Shown: piece by piece, positions 25,392 to 33,315 of the stretch | Numbering within the stretch: the first letter of the stretch is position 1 | Layout: every line of letters starts with the position of its first letter | Source: UBA668 sp038328705 | GTDB taxonomy: Bacteria > Actinomycetota > Acidimicrobiia > Acidimicrobiales > Ilumatobacteraceae | Direction of reading: 5' to 3' | DNA length: 64,000 nucleotides | Assembly (NCBI GenBank): GCA_038328705.1 | Contig: JBBQMG010000004.1 | Location: 7,629-71,628, forward strand | The notes under the pieces: model-generated | Database searches by the model: none | Told to the model about the DNA's origin: nothing | Seen by the model: the letters and a program-made list of their open reading frames with translations, nothing else | Position numbers and translations under genes: made by a program

Positions 25392-25754
25392 ATGGCCGAC
25401 GCACGCGATGAGTTCGACAAGCGTCTGGCCGACGTCGGCGAGTTCATTCGAACCCAGCGCGAGGTGGCCCGCATGAGCGTGCGCCGCCTGGCCGAGGTCG
25501 CCGGCGTCAGTAATCCGTACCTGTCACAGATCGAGCGTGGGTTACGCAAGCCGTCCGCCGAGATCCTGCAGCAGATAGCGAAAGCACTGCAGATCAGCGC
25601 CGAGACGTTGTACGAACGCGCCGGCTTCATGGACGCCGACTCCTCGGCACGCGGCGTGAAAGAAGCCATCGCCGCCGACGTCGTACTGACCCAAGAACAA
25701 CAGCAAGCGCTCCTGAACGTCTACGAAAGCTTCATCAGCCAACACCGCCCCTGA
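25392..25754 (+). CDS. XRE-family helix-turn-helix regulator
   Basis: A 120-residue protein with a Cro/C1-type helix-turn-helix (about residues 20-75: MSVRRLAEVAGVSNPYLSQI, then EILQQIAKALQISAETLY) and a short C-terminal helical tail. It lies 11 bases after the RsiG-like gene and is probably in the same transcript. The 3' end overlaps the convergent nhaA gene by 20 bases. No palindromic operator stands out nearby. Confidence 0.88.
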   Translation: MADARDEFDKRLADVGEFIRTQREVARMSVRRLAEVAGVSNPYLSQIERGLRKPSAEILQQIAKALQISAETLYERAGFMDADSSARGVKEAIAADVVLTQEQQQALLNVYESFISQHRP

Positions 25755-27075
25755 GTGTCGCGGACCGGTACGACGCCCGGCTGCGGGAGCGCAACACGGC
25801 GAAGGCCAGCATTCCACTCAGCATCGACGCGATGAGGATGGCAATTTTGGCGTCGGCTTGGTGTTCCTCGGTGTCGAACGCCAACTCGGCGATGAAGATC
25901 GCAACCGTGAAGCCGATGCCCGCCGCGTTGCCAGCACCCAAGAGTTGACGAGTGGTCGTGCCCTCAGGCCGGCCCGCGACACCGGACCGCTCCGCCAACT
26001 TCACGGCCAGCGTCACGCCCAACGGTTTACCGACCAGCAGACCGGCGAGCACACCCCACATGATCGGCGACTTGAACGCGTCGCGCATCGAATCCGTGCT
26101 CACCTCGATGCCCGCATTGGCGAACGCGAAAAGCGGCACGATCAGGTAACTGGTCCAGGGGTGCAGCAAGTGCTCCAACCACTCGACCGTGCTGACGCTG
26201 TTGCGGGCGATCGCCGCTGTCGAGCGCGCGTGCTCGACCGTGGACAGATCAGACAGCTCCTCGATGTCGATCAGCTCTTGTACCTGGCGAGGCTTCACCG
26301 GGGTGAGTAGACCGCAGATCACGCCCGCCAGTGTCGGGTGCACACCTGCCTCGTGCAGCGCGAACCACATGGTCGTCCCGATTGCGAGATACACACCCAA
26401 CTGCGACACGCCCCACTGCCGCGCCACCAGCAGTACCGCCAAGGCCCCAGCGGCGACAGTGAGCCATGAGAACGACACACCCTGGGAGTAGAAGACCGCG
26501 ATCACGATGATCGCTCCGATGTCGTCGACCACCGCCAGGCCCAGAAGGAACGCCCGCAACTTTGCCGGCACGCCGCTGCCTGCGAGCGCCAGCACGCCGA
26601 CGGCAAGCGCAATGTCGGTGGCCATCGGCACGCCCCACCCCATCGGCTCGGTGCCGCCGGCGATGGCCAGGTAGATCGCAGCTGGGATGATCATGCCGCC
26701 CAACGCCGCGGCAACCGGAAGGGCGGCAGCCCGTCGACCGGCGAGATGGCCACTAGTCATTTCCCGCTTGATCTCGAGGCCGACGATCAAGAAGAAGATG
26801 GCCATCAGCCCGTCGTTCACCCAGTGGCGTAGGTCGAGTGACAGCCCGTGCCCAGCGATCTCGATGGCCGCGGTGCTGCGCCACAGGTTGATGTACGACG
26901 CGGACCACGGCGAGTTCGCCCACACCAACGCCGCCACGGCGGCCACCACCAGCAGCGCGCCGCCGGCGGCCTCGGTGTGCAGGAAGTCGCGCAACGGTGC
27001 CAACGCGCGGACCACGGGCGACCGCTTCTTGTGGGGCATCGTCAACGGCACGGGTGCGAGTCTGTCATGGACCAT
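25735..27075 (-). CDS. nhaA: Na+/H+ antiporter NhaA
   Basis: A 446-residue, 12-helix antiporter that exports Na+ in exchange for protons. The ion-binding aspartates are in place: ATDIALAVGVLAL (equivalent to E. coli D133) and VVDDIGAIIVIA (D163/D164). The early motif NDGLMAIFFLIVGLEIKRE is typical. The C-terminus carries an extra Arg-rich tail. I chose ATG 27075; the longer frame to 27141 would run into the divergent mshA start, and ATG 27039 is also possible. Confidence 0.93.
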   Translation of the reverse strand: MVHDRLAPVPLTMPHKKRSPVVRALAPLRDFLHTEAAGGALLVVAAVAALVWANSPWSASYINLWRSTAAIEIAGHGLSLDLRHWVNDGLMAIFFLIVGLEIKREMTSGHLAGRRAAALPVAAALGGMIIPAAIYLAIAGGTEPMGWGVPMATDIALAVGVLALAGSGVPAKLRAFLLGLAVVDDIGAIIVIAVFYSQGVSFSWLTVAAGALAVLLVARQWGVSQLGVYLAIGTTMWFALHEAGVHPTLAGVICGLLTPVKPRQVQELIDIEELSDLSTVEHARSTAAIARNSVSTVEWLEHLLHPWTSYLIVPLFAFANAGIEVSTDSMRDAFKSPIMWGVLAGLLVGKPLGVTLAVKLAERSGVAGRPEGTTTRQLLGAGNAAGIGFTVAIFIAELAFDTEEHQADAKIAILIASMLSGMLAFAVLRSRSRASYRSATLRGGVG

Positions 27076-27120
27076 TGCCAACGACGTTTGCCGAAATCCG
27101 GAATGTCGACCGACTAGATA

Positions 27121-28350
27121 GTGTTTCTGACCGTCGTGCAACGAGTCGCAGTGCTTTCACTCCACACCTCGCCGCTGGCCCAGCCAGGTTCCGGCGACAG
27201 TGGCGGCATGAACGTGTACGTGCGCGAGCTGGTATCGGCCCTGTCGCAGGCCGGTGTGGAGTGCACCACCTACACCCGTCGTACCAGCGCAGAGCAGCCC
27301 GAGGTCGTGCTCGTAGAGCCCGGCCATCGCGTGATCCACGTGCCAGCCGGCCCCTACGACCTGGCCAAGGAACAGCTGCACACCGTCCTGGAGGAGTTCG
27401 GCGACCGTGTGATCGACCATCTCAAGAACGACTCGCCGGCCGACGTCGTGCACGCCAACTACTTCCTCAGTGGTCTGGTTGCGCATCGCATCAAGCACGA
27501 GCTGGACATTCCGTTCGTCAGCACCTTCCACACGCTCGCCAAGGTGAAGGCCGAGGGTGGCGATCACGAGCCCGACTGGCGGCATCGCGCCGAGCAGGAG
27601 ATCATCGCCTGCGCGGACGCGATCTGCGTCAGTTGCACCGAAGAGGAAAGTCAGTTCCGCCGCCTCTACGGCAACCCCAAGGGTCGCATGGAAATCGTGG
27701 CTCCCGGTGTGGAGCACGCGTTCTTCGCTCCGGGAGAACGCAGCGGTGCGCGCCGCGCTCTCGACCTCCCCATCGCCGCACCGGTGTTGCTGTTCGTCGG
27801 CCGCATCCAACCCCTGAAGGCACCCGACATTGCGGTGCGCGCACTTGCACAACTGCGCCGTCCCGATGCCCTGCTGATGATTGTCGGCGGCGCCAGCGGC
27901 GTTGAGGGCGACGACGAAGTCGCTGCGCTGGAAGCACTGATCGACGAGTTGGGTGTGCGCGATCAGGTTCGCTTCGTGCCGCCCCAACCGCACCACATTC
28001 TCAGCACCTATTACCGCGCTGCTGACGTCGTCATCGTGCCCAGTCGCAGTGAGAGTTTCGGGCTCGTCGCGCTCGAGGCGTCGGCGTGCGGGATCCCGGT
28101 GGTCGCCGCCGGCGTGGGCGGCCTGTTGACCCTCGTGGACCATGGCGAGACCGGCTACCTGGTCCCCGATCGCGACCCCGCGCTGTTTGCGCACTACCTG
28201 CGCGAGATCATCGACCATCCGGTCCACGCGGCGGCCCTGGGCCATCGTGGTGCCGAACGCGCCAAGCGCTATACATGGGGTTTCGCTGCCGCCCGACTTC
28301 GCCGGCTGTACACGGACCTTGCCGCACGCGAACTCGTCGCCTGCGTGTGA
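27121..28350 (+). CDS. mshA: MshA-like D-inositol-3-phosphate glycosyltransferase (GT4)
   Basis: A 409-residue GT4 glycosyltransferase. The N-terminus VLSLHTSPLAQPGSGDSGGM matches MshA, which joins N-acetylglucosamine to inositol phosphate in the first step of mycothiol synthesis. Donor-domain motifs include FVGRIQPLKAPDIAVRAL and SESFGLVALEASACGIPVVA. The start is GTG 27121 or GTG 27136. The next gene is YbjN-like, as in Mycobacterium (mshA-Rv0487), which supports orthology. Other GT4 activities on sucrose or lipid acceptors cannot be excluded. Confidence 0.82.
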   Translation: MFLTVVQRVAVLSLHTSPLAQPGSGDSGGMNVYVRELVSALSQAGVECTTYTRRTSAEQPEVVLVEPGHRVIHVPAGPYDLAKEQLHTVLEEFGDRVIDHLKNDSPADVVHANYFLSGLVAHRIKHELDIPFVSTFHTLAKVKAEGGDHEPDWRHRAEQEIIACADAICVSCTEEESQFRRLYGNPKGRMEIVAPGVEHAFFAPGERSGARRALDLPIAAPVLLFVGRIQPLKAPDIAVRALAQLRRPDALLMIVGGASGVEGDDEVAALEALIDELGVRDQVRFVPPQPHHILSTYYRAADVVIVPSRSESFGLVALEASACGIPVVAAGVGGLLTLVDHGETGYLVPDRDPALFAHYLREIIDHPVHAAALGHRGAERAKRYTWGFAAARLRRLYTDLAARELVACV

Positions 28351-28357
28351 GCCGCAC

Positions 28358-28822
28358 GTGACCGACTATCACCTGCCTCCGTCGCTGGAGACGCTCGCCG
28401 CGTCGATCATGCAGTGGCTCGCGGGCTTCGCTGCCGAGAACCCGACCTTCGAAGCCATCGACCGGGGCGAAGCCGGCGAGCCAGAGCCGCGCTGGTACGT
28501 ACGCCTGCGCGGCGAGGAGAAGGAACACATCACCATCTGGATCACCCTCGGGCAGCGCACGCTGCGTTACGAGGCCTACGTGCTGCCCGCACCGCAGGAG
28601 AACGTGGCCGCCGTGTACGAGATGGCGTTGCGCCGCAACGACAAGTTCGTCGGCGCACACTTCGCCATCGGCGTCGAGGACGCGCTGTTCCTACGAGGTG
28701 AGATTCCGCTCGCGTGGCTCACCGAGGCCGAGCTCGACCGCATCATCGGCTCGCTCTACAGCTACACCGAGCAGGCCTTCCCCGGCCTGATCCGCCTGGC
28801 CTTCGCCAGCAAGTTCGCCTGA
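28358..28822 (+). CDS. YbjN domain-containing protein
   Basis: A 154-residue soluble protein with the mixed alpha/beta pattern of the YbjN/type III chaperone-like fold (WYVRLRGEEKEHITIWITLG, YEAYVLPAPQENVAAVYEMA, AIGVEDALFLRGEIPL). Function unknown; the mycobacterial homologue sits beside mshA. The start is GTG 28358, 7 bases after the mshA stop. A strong hairpin terminator follows. Confidence 0.8.
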   Translation: MTDYHLPPSLETLAASIMQWLAGFAAENPTFEAIDRGEAGEPEPRWYVRLRGEEKEHITIWITLGQRTLRYEAYVLPAPQENVAAVYEMALRRNDKFVGAHFAIGVEDALFLRGEIPLAWLTEAELDRIIGSLYSYTEQAFPGLIRLAFASKFA

Positions 28823-28861
28823 TTTTGCCGTTTGCCGAATCTCGGCATGCCCAGTACTGGT

Positions 28862-28906
28862 GCCGGGCGGGTGGCCGCGTCGGGGAAGTCGTGCCACCCA
28901 CCCGGC
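28862..28906 (+). terminator. Hairpin terminator of the mshA operon
   Basis: GCCGGGCGGGTGGC and GCCACCCACCCGGC form a 14-bp stem with one C/A mismatch around a 17-base loop, 40 bases past the YbjN stop and just before proC. Confidence 0.72.
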
Positions 28907-28935
28907 GCTGAGATCGCAACGCGTAGCCTGGCCCC

Positions 28936-29730
28936 ATGACGACGTATCGGTTGGCAGTGGTTGGTGGCGGCAACATGGGGGCGGCGCTGGTGGGCGGGCT
29001 GCTGCAGTCCGGTTGGGTCGCCGGCGACATTGCCGTGGTCGAAGTGCTGCCCGCTCGCGTGGCCGAGTTGCAGCAGATGTTCCCGGGCGTTGCCGTCGCC
29101 GACGAGATCCCTCCATGCCAGTCCGCCCTCATCGCCGTCAAGCCGTACGACGTCGTCGCCGCGTGCATCACGGCCGCTGAGGCCGGCGCCACTCGGCTAC
29201 TCAGCATTGCCGCCGGTATCGGCATCGCTGCCCTGCAGGCCGCGGCCGGCACCGAAGTTGCTGTCGTGCGCGCGATGCCCAACACACCCGCGCTCGTCGG
29301 CAAGGGGGCGGCCGCAATCTGCGGCGGGCCGACTGCCGACGAGGCCGACCTCGAGTGGGCAGAATCCATCCTCGGCTCGGTCGGGATTGTGGTGCGCGTT
29401 CCAGAGTCACAACTCGATGCGGTCACCGGGCTGGCCGGCAGCGGCCCGGCATATCTCTTTCTCGTGGCCGAGGCGCTCACCGAAGCAGGCGTTCTTGCCG
29501 GGCTCAGTCGGGCCAACAGCGAGGCACTGGTGACGCAGCTCTTCGTCGGTTCGTCTGCTCTGTTGCAGCAGCGCGGCAACCCTGCCAATCTGCGCGCAAT
29601 GGTCACCTCACCAGGGGGAACGACCGCCGCCGGGCTACGCGCGCTCGAAGAGCATGGCGTGCGTTCAGCCTTCCTGGAGGCCGTGCTGGCGGCCACTGCG
29701 CGCGGCGCCGAGCTCGGTCGATCGACCTGA
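28936..29730 (+). CDS. proC: Pyrroline-5-carboxylate reductase
   Basis: A 264-residue enzyme that reduces pyrroline-5-carboxylate to proline with NAD(P)H. The Rossmann signature VVGGGNMGAALVGGLL (about 8-23) and the family signature region with SPGGTTAAGLRALEEHGVRSA near residue 220 are clear. AVTGLAGSGPAYLF is the conserved dimer/active-site segment. The length is typical. It has its own transcription unit after the terminator at 28.9 kb. Confidence 0.95.
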   Translation: MTTYRLAVVGGGNMGAALVGGLLQSGWVAGDIAVVEVLPARVAELQQMFPGVAVADEIPPCQSALIAVKPYDVVAACITAAEAGATRLLSIAAGIGIAALQAAAGTEVAVVRAMPNTPALVGKGAAAICGGPTADEADLEWAESILGSVGIVVRVPESQLDAVTGLAGSGPAYLFLVAEALTEAGVLAGLSRANSEALVTQLFVGSSALLQQRGNPANLRAMVTSPGGTTAAGLRALEEHGVRSAFLEAVLAATARGAELGRST

Positions 29731-29878
29731 TCCGTTCACTGGTTGTTCACCTCCGCGAAAAGAAATCTTGCTGTGACTCTTTTCTCACCGACTGTTCTGC
29801 GTCTATTCTTCACATGGGTCGCAAGACCAACCAAGTGATTCGTCACTCGGGTGTCGCGCCCCGCAAGGGCTGCGCCGC

Positions 29879-29917
29879 AGAGGGCTGGTGCCATCGGGGG
29901 GTTGGCATCGGCCCTCT
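29879..29917 (+). promoter_or_regulatory. 15-bp hairpin in the leader of the SAM-hydrolase-family gene
   Basis: AGAGGGCTGGTGCCA (29879-29893) pairs along its full length with TGGCATCGGCCCTCT (29903-29917), counting two G-T wobbles, around a nine-base G-rich loop. A weaker C-rich/G-rich hairpin lies just upstream (about 29852-29875), and a TTTT run follows at about 29924. It lies 34 bases before ATG 29951. It may be an attenuator, a metabolite-sensing leader or the terminator of proC. Confidence 0.6.
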
Positions 29918-29950
29918 ACGCATTTTCGCAGCAGGTAGCGTGAGTCGCTC

Positions 29951-30823
29951 ATGGGCCGCAGCTACGACACCATCTCGTTCCTCAGTGACCTCGGCATCGC
30001 CGACGAGCACGTTGGCGTGGTGAAGGCAATCGTGCGCGACATGGCGCCCCACGCGCAGGTCGTCGACCTCACCCACGGCATTGCGTCGTACGACGTTCGC
30101 GCCGGCAGCCTCGCGCTGGCGCGTGCGATCGGCTACATACCCTCGGGGGTCGTGATGGCCGTCGTCGATGCGGGTGATCGGCGTGCTGTTGCAATTGAAG
30201 TTGCCGACGGCGCGGGCGTGGTGATCGGCCCCGACAATGGATTGCTCGCCTCCGCGATTTCGATGGCGGGCGGGTCTGGTCGCGCTGTCATCCTCGACAA
30301 CCTCGAGTTTCAGCTCGCAAGCCCGGGTGCAATCATTGCCAGTCGCGACGTGTTCGCACCGGTTGCTGCACACCTGTGCAACGGCGTCGACCTAGCAGAG
30401 CTCGGCACACTCGTGGATGCCGACGAACTGCTGCCAGGCGTGGTGCCGCTACCGCGCGATGCCGACGCTGGTGGCGTGCATGCCGAGGTGCTGTGGATCG
30501 ATCAAGCCGGCAACTGTCAGCTGAACATCGGTCTCGACGACGTCACCCCGTGGGGCGTCGCCGAGGGCATTCGCCTGGAGATCACGGCCGGCGACGTCGT
30601 CCGCGTGGCGCAACGGATGTCACGCGCAGGCGGTCTCGGCCCAGGGTCGATCGGTTTCATCGTGGATGGCTTCGGCTTGCTCACTCTCGTGCTCGACCGC
30701 CGCTCTGCCGCCGAGGAACTGGCACTGGCCACCGCCGACCAGGTCACGGTGCGCCCTCTCACCGAAGGCTCGAATGGCCCAGGTGTGAGCGTGCCCGTGA
30801 TGCTGTCCGAGCCGCGCAGATAG
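29951..30823 (+). CDS. SAM hydroxide adenosyltransferase / chlorinase-fluorinase family protein
   Basis: A 290-residue DUF62-family enzyme. The N-terminal FLSDLGIADEHVGVVKAI, VDLTHGIASYDVRAG and VIGPDNGLLASA segments match the family that cleaves S-adenosylmethionine with water (or halide) to adenosine and methionine. The C-terminal domain carries IDQAGNCQLNIG. Ordinary bacterial members are hydrolases and only a few are halogenases; nothing here indicates a halide site. The 220-base leader holds a strong hairpin. A 27-codon membrane ORF follows 9 bases after the stop. Confidence 0.85.
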   Translation: MGRSYDTISFLSDLGIADEHVGVVKAIVRDMAPHAQVVDLTHGIASYDVRAGSLALARAIGYIPSGVVMAVVDAGDRRAVAIEVADGAGVVIGPDNGLLASAISMAGGSGRAVILDNLEFQLASPGAIIASRDVFAPVAAHLCNGVDLAELGTLVDADELLPGVVPLPRDADAGGVHAEVLWIDQAGNCQLNIGLDDVTPWGVAEGIRLEITAGDVVRVAQRMSRAGGLGPGSIGFIVDGFGLLTLVLDRRSAAEELALATADQVTVRPLTEGSNGPGVSVPVMLSEPRR

Positions 30824-30832
30824 CCTGACCGA

Positions 30833-30916
30833 ATGCGCCCCGCGACCACGCTCACCCTCGGCTTGCTGCTGCTCTGCATCCTGACTGCGGGCATTTTGTC
30901 CCTGCTGCGCCTCTGA
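30833..30916 (+). CDS. Tiny putative membrane protein (27 aa)
   Basis: ATG 30833 opens a 27-codon frame (MRPATTLTLGLL ... ILSLLRL) that is one continuous hydrophobic helix with an Arg near each end, ideal for a single-pass membrane micro-protein. It begins 9 bases after the SAM-hydrolase stop, so it would be co-transcribed. There is no strong ribosome-binding site. No family is recognised. Confidence 0.45.
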   Translation: MRPATTLTLGLLLLCILTAGILSLLRL

Positions 30917-31005
30917 CTCCCCTCATCAGGCATTCCCCAGGACCGCACACGCGTCGGTAACCGGCGGGTAACATCCACGGAGCCGCAAGAGGGGGCTGGC
31001 ATCAC

Positions 31006-32496
31006 GTGAATTTGGCGCACATCATCGATCCGCATCCGGCCGACAAGGTGGCCATCATCAGCCGCGGCCGTCCCACCACGTACGGGGCGCTGCGCGACCA
31101 GGTCGAGCACGTGCGCGGTGGGCTCGTCGCGCTCGGCGTCACCAAGGGAGACCGTATTGCGCTGCTGTGCAGCAACGGCCGCTACTTCGTCGACCTCTAC
31201 CTCGCCGCGCTGGGTCTGGGCGCCGTGACCGTTCCGCTCAACCCCACCAGCCCGGCGCCCGAGATCGAGCGCGAGGTAGTGACCGTCGGCGCCAAGGTCG
31301 TGGTCATCGAGCCGCAGGCCGCGGGTGCCTGGGCCCACATCAATCGTGCGCTCGTGCCGAGCGTGCAACATGTTGTTGCCACCGAGCCGGGCACTGTCGA
31401 CGGCGCGGACTCCACGTTCGACGATCTGCTCGCCGGGCAGCGGGTGCAGTCCGTCGAGGTTGATGACGACGATCTGGCTGCACTCATCTTCACCTCGGGG
31501 ACAGCCGGCTCACCACGGGCAGCGATGCTCAGCCACGGCAACCTGCTCTCGAACCTCGAGCAGGGTCGCAGTACCGACGGCATTCGTGAGGACGACATGG
31601 TGTTCGGTGTGCTGCCGATGTTCCACATCTTCGGTCTCAACGTTGTGCTCGGCCTGACGCTCGCTCGCGGCGCGACGGTCATCCTCGTGCAGCGCTTCGA
31701 TCCCTTCACAGCGCTCGGAACCATCACCGAACGCGGCGTCACCGTCATCCCCGGTGCACCACCGATGTGGCTCGCGTTCAGTCACTTCGACGACATGCCT
31801 TCCAACAGCTTCGCCACCGTGCGGCTCGCCCTCACCGGCGCGGCCAAGATGCCCGAGGAAGCCACTCGTCACCTGCAAGAGCGTTTCGGCATCGTGCTGC
31901 GCGAGGGGTACGGCCTCACCGAGGCCTCGCCGGTGGTCACCTCCTCGGCCGGCCTCACGCCCAAGGTGGGTTCGGTCGGAAAGGTGCTCGATGGTATTCA
32001 GGTGCGCCTGGTCGACGAGAACGGCGACGACGCGTTGGCAGATGATTCCGGCGAGATCTGGGTGAAGGGTCCCAACGTGTTCAAGGGGTATCTCAACGAG
32101 CCCGAAGCCACTGCACGTGTGCTCAGCGCCGATGGCTGGCTGCGCACCGGCGACATTGCCGTGGCCGACGATGAGGGCTTCCTCTACCTGGTCGACCGCG
32201 CCAAAGACCTCGTCATCGTCAGCGGCTTCAACGTGTACCCCGCCGAGGTCGAAGAAGTGTTGATGCAGCACCCGGATGTACAAGAAGTGGGCGTGGTCGG
32301 CGTGCCGCACCCGCACACCGGCGAAGCAGTGAAGGCATTCGTGGTGCTGCGCCCCGGGGCCACTGCGCACGAAGACACACTGATCTCGTGGTGCCTGGAC
32401 AACCTGGCGCGCTACAAGTGCCCGGCCAAGATTCTCTTCGTCGACGAACTGCCGCGCAACGTCAACGGCAAGCTGCTCCGTCGCAGCCTCGCCTGA
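31006..32496 (+). CDS. Long-chain acyl-CoA synthetase (AMP-binding ligase)
   Basis: A 496-residue ANL-superfamily ligase that activates a carboxylic (probably fatty) acid with ATP and CoA. The P-loop is FTSGTAGSPRAAMLSHGNL, the A5 motif is REGYGLTEASPVV, the hinge A8 is DRAKDLVIVSGFNVYPAEVE and the catalytic lysine is in PRNVNGKLLRR. The start is GTG 31006, with AGAGGGGG about 10 bases upstream. Chain-length preference cannot be read from sequence. Confidence 0.92.
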   Translation: MNLAHIIDPHPADKVAIISRGRPTTYGALRDQVEHVRGGLVALGVTKGDRIALLCSNGRYFVDLYLAALGLGAVTVPLNPTSPAPEIEREVVTVGAKVVVIEPQAAGAWAHINRALVPSVQHVVATEPGTVDGADSTFDDLLAGQRVQSVEVDDDDLAALIFTSGTAGSPRAAMLSHGNLLSNLEQGRSTDGIREDDMVFGVLPMFHIFGLNVVLGLTLARGATVILVQRFDPFTALGTITERGVTVIPGAPPMWLAFSHFDDMPSNSFATVRLALTGAAKMPEEATRHLQERFGIVLREGYGLTEASPVVTSSAGLTPKVGSVGKVLDGIQVRLVDENGDDALADDSGEIWVKGPNVFKGYLNEPEATARVLSADGWLRTGDIAVADDEGFLYLVDRAKDLVIVSGFNVYPAEVEEVLMQHPDVQEVGVVGVPHPHTGEAVKAFVVLRPGATAHEDTLISWCLDNLARYKCPAKILFVDELPRNVNGKLLRRSLA

Positions 32497-32571
32497 CGAA
32501 CGCCGCCACACGACGAACGCAACGAGTTCGCACAGAGCCGAAGGTCACACCGGACTCTCACCCTGTGAACT

Positions 32572-32589
32572 TTGTGAACGTGTGCACGA
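32572..32589 (+). promoter_or_regulatory. Putative Rex operator
   Basis: TTGTGAACGTGTGCACGA is an 18-bp dyad matching the Rex consensus form (TTGTGAA, 4-base centre, TTCACAA) in its left half and partly in its right half; six of nine pairs are symmetric. A second TGTGAAC half-site lies at 32564. It overlaps the 5' end of rex, fitting autorepression released by high NADH. Confidence 0.55.
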
Positions 32590-32610
32590 GTGCCTAACGT
32601 GGGCATTCAC

Positions 32611-33303
32611 ATGGCTCCTGACCGCAACCGTCGTCGCATCCCTGATGCCACCGTCTCGAGGTTGCCGGTGTACCTGCGCATCCTGTCCGAGCAAAGTGCA
32701 GCCGGCGTGGACAGCATCTCGTCCGAGGGCCTGGCGGAGCTGGCGGGCGTGAATGCAGCCAAGGTGCGTAAGGACCTTTCGTACCTGGGCAGCTACGGCA
32801 CTCGCGGTGTGGGCTACGAAGTCGACTACCTCGTGTACCAAGTGCGCCGCGAGCTGGGCCTCACGCACGACTGGCCCGTGGTCATCGTCGGCGCCGGCAA
32901 CCTGGGTCAAGCCCTTGCCGGTTACGGCGGCTTTGGCGAGCGTGGCTTCCCGGTGGCTGGCATTGTCGACGTCGACGATTCCAAGGTCGGCTCCGTCCTC
33001 GGCGGCGTGCGTGTGCGCCACATCGACGAGCTGCCCCAGATCGTCGCCACCAAGCGAGTCAACATCGGCGTGGTTGCCACCCCCGGTAGTGCTGCACAGG
33101 AAGCTGCCGATTTGCTGGTGCAGGCCGGTGTCACGAGTATTTTGAACTTTGCCCCGATCGTGTTGACGGTGCCGCGCTCCATCGAGGTCCGCAAGGTCGA
33201 CCTCGCTGTCGAGCTGCAGATTCTCAGCTATCACGAACAGCGTCGGGCCGGCGGTGTAATTCATGCCGTGCCCGCTACCCCACCACGCTCGGCGACGGCA
33301 TAG
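32611..33303 (+). CDS. rex: Redox-sensing transcriptional repressor Rex
   Basis: A 230-residue repressor. The N-terminal winged helix (LPVYLRILSEQSAAGVDSIS, then GVNAAKVRKDLSYLG) binds DNA. The Rossmann domain (VIVGAGNLGQALAGYGGFGE) senses the NADH/NAD+ ratio, and NADH binding releases DNA. ATG 32611 is the most family-like start; GTG 32590 is possible. It heads a rex-hemA-hemC-hemD operon as in Streptomyces and has a plausible Rex site in its leader, so haem synthesis is probably under redox control. Confidence 0.94.
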   Translation: MAPDRNRRRIPDATVSRLPVYLRILSEQSAAGVDSISSEGLAELAGVNAAKVRKDLSYLGSYGTRGVGYEVDYLVYQVRRELGLTHDWPVVIVGAGNLGQALAGYGGFGERGFPVAGIVDVDDSKVGSVLGGVRVRHIDELPQIVATKRVNIGVVATPGSAAQEAADLLVQAGVTSILNFAPIVLTVPRSIEVRKVDLAVELQILSYHEQRRAGGVIHAVPATPPRSATA

Positions 33304-33315
33304 ATTGGGCACCGC

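Noticed and set aside
29814..30023. Small ORF in the SAM-hydrolase leader starting MGRKTNQVIRHSG
   Set aside because: It runs into the SAM-hydrolase gene in another frame, has poor codon bias after the first 15 codons and overlaps the structured hairpins.
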